Of a DNA stretch of 64,000 nucleotides, positions 59,593 to 64,000 are shown one piece after another (the first letter of the stretch is position 1; every line of letters starts with the position of its first letter). The position numbers and the translations under genes are program-made. The notes below the pieces were generated by a model. The model saw only the letters and a program-made list of their open reading frames with translations, did no database searches and was not told the DNA's origin. The DNA comes from Ceraceosorus guamensis (lineage: Eukaryota > Basidiomycota > Exobasidiomycetes > Ceraceosorales > Ceraceosoraceae), in assembly GCF_003144195.1 (NCBI RefSeq), contig NW_020290011.1, positions 124,001-188,000 on the forward strand. The letters run 5' to 3'.

Positions 59593-59711
59593 CTGGTGAG
59601 ACACCACCTCCCCGCCTCCGCTACTGCCTGGTGAGACACCGCCTCCGCTACTGCCTGGTGAGACACAACCTCCGCTACTGCCCGGTGAGACACCACCTCC
59701 GCTACTGCCCG
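59593..59711. repeat. 27-base minisatellite, block 2
   Basis: About four to five units of the same CTGGTGAGACACCACC-type repeat with more substitutions and a short insertion in the first unit. It is followed by GGTGGTGGCTGCCCTGAGAGCAG, which also follows block 3 with small changes. Confidence 0.88.
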
Positions 59712-60518
59712 GTGGTGGCTGCCCTGAGAGCAGCAGCATTCTGCGTCACAATCTCAATCTCATCAATCACAAGATGTGCAGTGCGCCGTGGATGGAGCTG
59801 CTCATGGACATGCACCATGGCAGACTTATGTGGAGTCCCAATCTCGTCACGAGCATGGCTGAACACCCTCCTCTCCTTGCCTCTGATGCGTCAGCAACTC
59901 TATGCGTCATTCTGTCCCAGCTCGACATTGTTTTTCAGCAGCTCGGTCTAGCGTAGCGCCAACTGACTCCGTCCTCGTTGGTCTATAATCTTCTGAATGC
60001 CCTTGACGCTGCAGCGTCGGCGCACTCTGTGCCTGCACCAATTCCCCTGGACGCCACATCAGGTGACGTCGACCCCGCGCTCGCCTCAATCTCGAACGCC
60101 GTCGACGCCACACCTGCAGCTGGCCCGCCTTTTGTTGGCCTTCTGCCCGCAACAGTGGAATGCACGGACAAGGATGCTGTTGGATTGCCACATGACGTCT
60201 TGCGCGAGCTGGCAATGTCACCGGCAACAACACGGCAACCAGCCCGACGCTTTACAAGGAGCCAGTCTCCTCTGCCTCTTGTTCTGGTTGTCCTCGCTGG
60301 CCAGTTGTTCTTTGCCAACTTTCTGGACCCATTTCACCCGGATCCAGCAAAGCAGCTTCGACCCTCAAGAGCTGGGCTCACAAGCTCGCTTGATTGATTG
60401 TTATCAATCTCACTCTCACTCTCCCCTTCCGCTTCCGCCTCCCGCTCCCGCCTCCCACTCTTGCTCCCAATCTCCTCTTCCGCTTCTGCCTCCCGCTCTC
60501 ATTCTGCTCTGGTAGAAA

Positions 60519-60551
60519 GAACTGGTGAGACACCACCTCTGCTCCTGCCCG
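60519..60551. repeat. 27-base minisatellite, block 3 (single unit)
   Basis: One diverged unit, preceded by GTAGAAAGAA as in block 1 and followed by the same GGTGGTGG... segment as block 2. Confidence 0.8.
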
Positions 60552-62416
60552 GTGGTGGTTACCCTGAGAGCAGACTTGGCAATGTTGAAGAAGGTGCGTG
60601 TTCCCAAGAGCGATGGTTGATATCGAGCTGCGCTTGAATCCTACCGCCAAGTACAAGCTTGCTGGTCCCAGGCACCTTGTATTGGCTTACAAAATGTGCA
60701 TATATGTGATTGCAATTGACAATGTTCTGGCTGGGCAGCATATGGTACTCTCTACCATCCCAACCATTGAGTTTGATATGTGGTGGCATGGTGCTATTGT
60801 CAAAAATTGAAGTAATTTGCTTGATCTTTAAGGAAGGGACGCTGGTAGCAGCAAGCCATTGATGATGTTGATGAGTTGCTCCTTGTTTGTTGTGGTGAAC
60901 TGATTGTTGTCATGTGCAAGATAGATTGCAGCGGTGAGCATGTCAATTGCACTGTTCACATGAATCTCTTGATCCTTGGAATCAGCTCAAAGGGACATTG
61001 CTGTGATCAGGGGCACTGGGCTGCGCAATTTGAGCCAGAAGAAGGACATGAGCGCAAAGATTGGGAGCTTCCAGTCCTTGAGCTTCTACTCTTGGTTTGC
61101 AGCAAGTGGGCGGTGGGGGGGAGTTGCTGGACAGGCACCTTGGGAATGCCCAAAATATCCAGCACTTGAGGAGTGGCATTGAGTGGATGACTAGCATCCT
61201 AGAACACATGGACCAGCTCCCTTCCAAAGCTGTGAAGGGCTTCATCTGCAACCAAAAAGATGTTGGGGGATAAGACACAATGCGCAATAGTTGCTCAATC
61301 CAGCAACAAAGATGGCATTGTTGTTGTCATCTGGTTTCAATGCTGCCTGAAGATTGCAAAGTGTCATCAGATCAGGATGGCAAGCATCAACTTGAAGGTT
61401 GTGGAAGCCCAACTCTCCAGCAGTCTGCAGCACTTGTTCTTCTAATGCTTCCTGCTTCTCTTGGTTGTAGTACTTGCAACTGATCTGTGTTGTGGACAGC
61501 AAAGCTGCAGCCAAAGGCCCAATCAGGAGACCGTGAGCAACGCGTTCAAAAGCAGACTTGCTCGGCCTCTTGCTCTCGGACAAGGGGAGGTCTGCCCACT
61601 TGTTCTCATCAGTGATTGCTCCAGGAAAAGTGGAGAGGGATTTGCCACCAAGCTCAGTGAGCAGATACTTGTTCGTGTTGGCAGCTACCCAGCCTTGACC
61701 TCCGGCATCATAGCATATATGGTTGCTGCTAAAGGGTCACCAGTTCCAGCTTCCATCTACGCGCGCTCTCTTGAGCTACCTGCTGCTTGTAACTGGCAAG
61801 CATTCTCACACATTCCTCAGATTTTAGTGGCCCACTCTCCGTCAAAACTGAGACAATTGTCTGCCTGCTACTTGGCATACACGGTGCGCAGCTCAGAAGG
61901 CGTCCCTATTCTATCATTCGACCTTTCAGACAAGTGCTTCATCATCAACCACAACCATGAAGATGGGGTCAAGCCCACTTGCCCAAAAACTTGTCGCGCA
62001 GTGGCCAAAGCGTTTATGCTCAACGTGAGGCGGCCGTACCTTGGGCTGCACCACTTTACCAGCAAGCGCAACGTGTTGAGGAGCAGACAAGGTTTGCAAG
62101 CTCTGATGATCAAGCCCTCAACAACTTGCAGCTCCTTGTCAACTGTTGGAACACCTCAACCTTGTAGGGTCTTGATGATGTGCAGATTGGGTTGCTTCCC
62201 CTTGCAAAGCATGCACATGCAGTGATGCAGAAAAGTGTGCTTGTCCCCTAGTGATTGTAGCGCGCGTTGGAGTCCAGAATCACCCTTCAAGCGGATCGCA
62301 GCCGCGTTCAGCCCATCGTCATTCCAGATGCTAATTCAAATTACATCTGCAACGAGTAGAGACCATGCCAGTGGCGGCTTGCAGATACATGAATTTCAGG
62401 AGACGCGGCAGGCAGA

Positions 62417-63934
62417 TCAGATTTTATTTTGCAAGGCAGGCCCAGGAACATGGTCCGGAAAGAGCGGGTCCTTGTGTGTCGGATGTTGCAAAACGAAGCG
62501 ATACCGGACTTGTCCAGCGTCGACTGCGAGGTCCAGAGAGGTTGCGTTATTTCAGTACATGTAGATTGTAAGCTGGATCGGAGACCGTACGTCAACGGTT
62601 CACTCACGCCGATTGACCGCTTCTTCTACGCCTTCAGGCGACATGGGCAGCAGCTCGATCCACGGCCACGAGCGCGTTCTGGCGCTGAAGTCGAGCATGA
62701 TTCGATGCACGGGCCGACTGGCAACCATCGAGCCTTGAATACGAATCTCTTTGGAAATCAGCTGCTGGTATCCTTTGATGTGGAGAGCGTCTGCGCTGAC
62801 GCTCAGCGGGATGACTGTGGCTCGCGAAGAGAGAATGCGAGGGTGTAGATACGTATCCCTGTGCAGGCAGAGCTTCTGTAAGGCCACAATACGTTGTGAG
62901 CAAAAGTTCATCCTGCGCTTACCAGTCGGGTTGGACGCTGCTAGCGACAAAGAGGTAGTCCACACTACCTTTCCAATCTGCGCTCTTAATCGCAGACTTG
63001 AGTTCCTTGTTGTCTCTTCCGGTAGCCACAAACTCGGACGCTCCGAGCTTGAAAGCCTCCTCCCGTTTGGAGTCCGAGGTGGAAAAGACGACCACGTGAC
63101 AACCCATCTTGGACAGGTACTGAATTGCTAAGTGGCCCAAGCCGCCTATAGCTAGCACTCCTACGCGGTGCCACGGCTTTAGATCCGCGCAGGCATGGAT
63201 GGCCTGCAGATGTGGTGCACAACGCATGCGTGTGAGAAGAGCTTCGAGATGTCTGAGTGATCAATGCACTCACACCAAAGACTGTCGCGCCGGCACATTG
63301 CAGAGGGGCGGCATACACGAGAGGCAGCGCGTCAGGGATGAGGTGTACGAAGCGGGCGTCGACGACGTAGGCGTCACCGATGCTGCCCTGATGCTTGTTG
63401 GTAACGCCATAGAGCTTGCGAGTCCGGCACCTGTAGATTTGAAAGGAGGTGTGGTAAGGTGAGCATGCGAGTGGGGCGCAGTCAAGGACCCGTCATCTGA
63501 GCTTGCGATATGGCGATGCATCACTGCGCTCACATGGTGTCGACTCCCTGAACACACGGCAAGCAGGCCAAGCATGCGCCTTGCACGTAGCCCCAGCCAA
63601 CCCTGCTTCCCACCTTCAAGCCGAGCTTCTTGGCTTCCGCGCCATCATCTTGCAGCAGGGCGGATCCCAAGGCAGACACAACACCCACACCCTCGTGACC
63701 CAGGCCAACGTCCTGGCCGAGGTAGTGCAAGTCGGTGCCACAAAGTCCGCTGGCCACCACATCTATAGCGACGCTCCACCCATCCAACCTTTGCTCTCCC
63801 GCAGCGACTTGCTTGATGGCGTGCCTATGCTGCTGCTGCTTGGCATCGCTGGACGATGACTCGCGTTTACCAGCACCTCTGTAGGAGTTGCCAAGCTGAA
63901 TGAGGGATGCTTGTGTGGGAGAGGACGACGACAT
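62417..63934 (-). CDS. Zinc-dependent alcohol dehydrogenase (MDR superfamily)
   Basis: Five exons (minus): 63534-63934, 63274-63430, 62923-63203, 62608-62858 and 62417-62523, about 398 residues. It belongs to the cinnamyl-alcohol/yeast Adh6-like branch of medium-chain dehydrogenases, which use NADP(H) or NAD(H) to interconvert alcohols and aldehydes. Catalytic-zinc residues are seen in GLCGTDLHYLG and GHEGVGVV. The structural-zinc cysteines are in CLACLPC and, after the first intron, CRTRK. Then come FVHLIPDALP, AAPLQCAGATVFG, and the Rossmann cofactor motif AIGGLGHLAIQYLSKMGC. Near the C-terminus, IRIQGSMVASR, PWIELLPMSPEGVEEAVNRL and VRYRFVLQ match the family end. The splice at 62923/62858 passes over a nearer AG at 62876 that would create a stop. 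The N-terminus has an extra Ser/Gln-rich stretch. Substrate not predictable. Confidence 0.93.
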
Positions 63935-64000
63935 GCTGGCTGCTGTGACGAAGGGCCGCTTCTAAAAGAAAACCAAATTGATTGAGCCGTGAGATGGATG

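Larger units (their letters stand above)
58151..62330. mobile_element. Repeat island with broken coding-like stretches, family unknown
   Basis: About 4 kb unlike the rest of the window. It combines three blocks of a 27-base minisatellite, an inverted repeat, partly duplicated segments (58385-58430 with 60561-60606; 58203-58220 with 60657-60674) and coding-like stretches on both strands that are too short or interrupted to be genes. Examples are 58285-58443 (+), 58765-59004 (-), 59978-60397 (+), 61242-61583 (-) and 60828-60986 (-). The last two read as convincing protein sequence on the minus strand but match no family I know. No transposase motif (DDE, DDD), reverse transcriptase YxDD or integrase zinc finger was recognised, and no flanking target duplication was seen. 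The best reading is decayed mobile or repeated DNA, clearly broken. Age cannot be judged without other copies. Confidence 0.5.

Noticed and set aside
61461-62225. 254-codon + strand open frame as a gene
   Set aside because: No family, no splice context and a frame that looks patchy. Coding-like stretches also occur on the other strand, so it is treated as part of the broken island.

Overview
The window is nuclear DNA of a fungus, most likely a basidiomycete of the smut lineage (Ustilaginomycotina). The reasons are compact genes on both strands, GC-rich coding sequence, many short introns (mostly 50-150 bases) with gtgagt-type donors, and typical single-copy fungal genes. No rRNA, tRNA, CRISPR array or bacterial-style operon was seen. 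The taxonomic call is an inference from gene structure and protein resemblance, not from a database search. Exon models were built by hand from splice motifs, reading phase and family resemblance.

From 1 to about 54.7 kb the window is ordinary gene-dense chromosome, with strands alternating so that most genes form divergent or convergent pairs. In order: 3' end of a CaM kinase (+), YOS9 ER lectin (+), DUF2237 protein (-), HSP104 disaggregase (+), NIC96 nucleoporin (-), ERG8 phosphomevalonate kinase (+), CDC27/APC3 (-), a dolichyl-diphosphatase fused to a riboflavin-type deaminase (+), URC1 GTP-cyclohydrolase-II-like protein (-), PEF1 penta-EF-hand protein (+), VPS39 (-), GNA1 (-), CWC27 (+), a PROPPIN (-), a secreted histidine acid phosphatase (+), COG2 (-), an F-box-like protein (+) and a secreted histidine phosphatase (+).

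From about 54.7 to 62.4 kb gene order breaks down. First comes about 3.4 kb with no gene, then about 4 kb of repeat-rich DNA holding 27-base minisatellites, a near-perfect inverted repeat, internally duplicated segments and broken coding-like stretches on both strands. This looks like decayed mobile or repeated DNA of a family I cannot name. A zinc alcohol dehydrogenase (-) closes the window.

Functions cluster loosely. YOS9, the dolichyl-diphosphatase half of the fusion and GNA1 serve glycoprotein synthesis and quality control. VPS39, COG2 and the PROPPIN serve membrane traffic. The fusion's deaminase half and URC1 belong to families acting on GTP-derived ribosylaminopyrimidines.

The observations most worth checking are: (1) the CAX4-RIB2 gene fusion and its convergent URC1 neighbour; (2) an octamer TCACGTGA found in five of the seven divergent promoters; (3) recurring GATTCACGATT-like AT-rich patches confined to intergenic DNA; (4) an Hsp104 ending in EEVD; (5) the repeat island at 58-62 kb.
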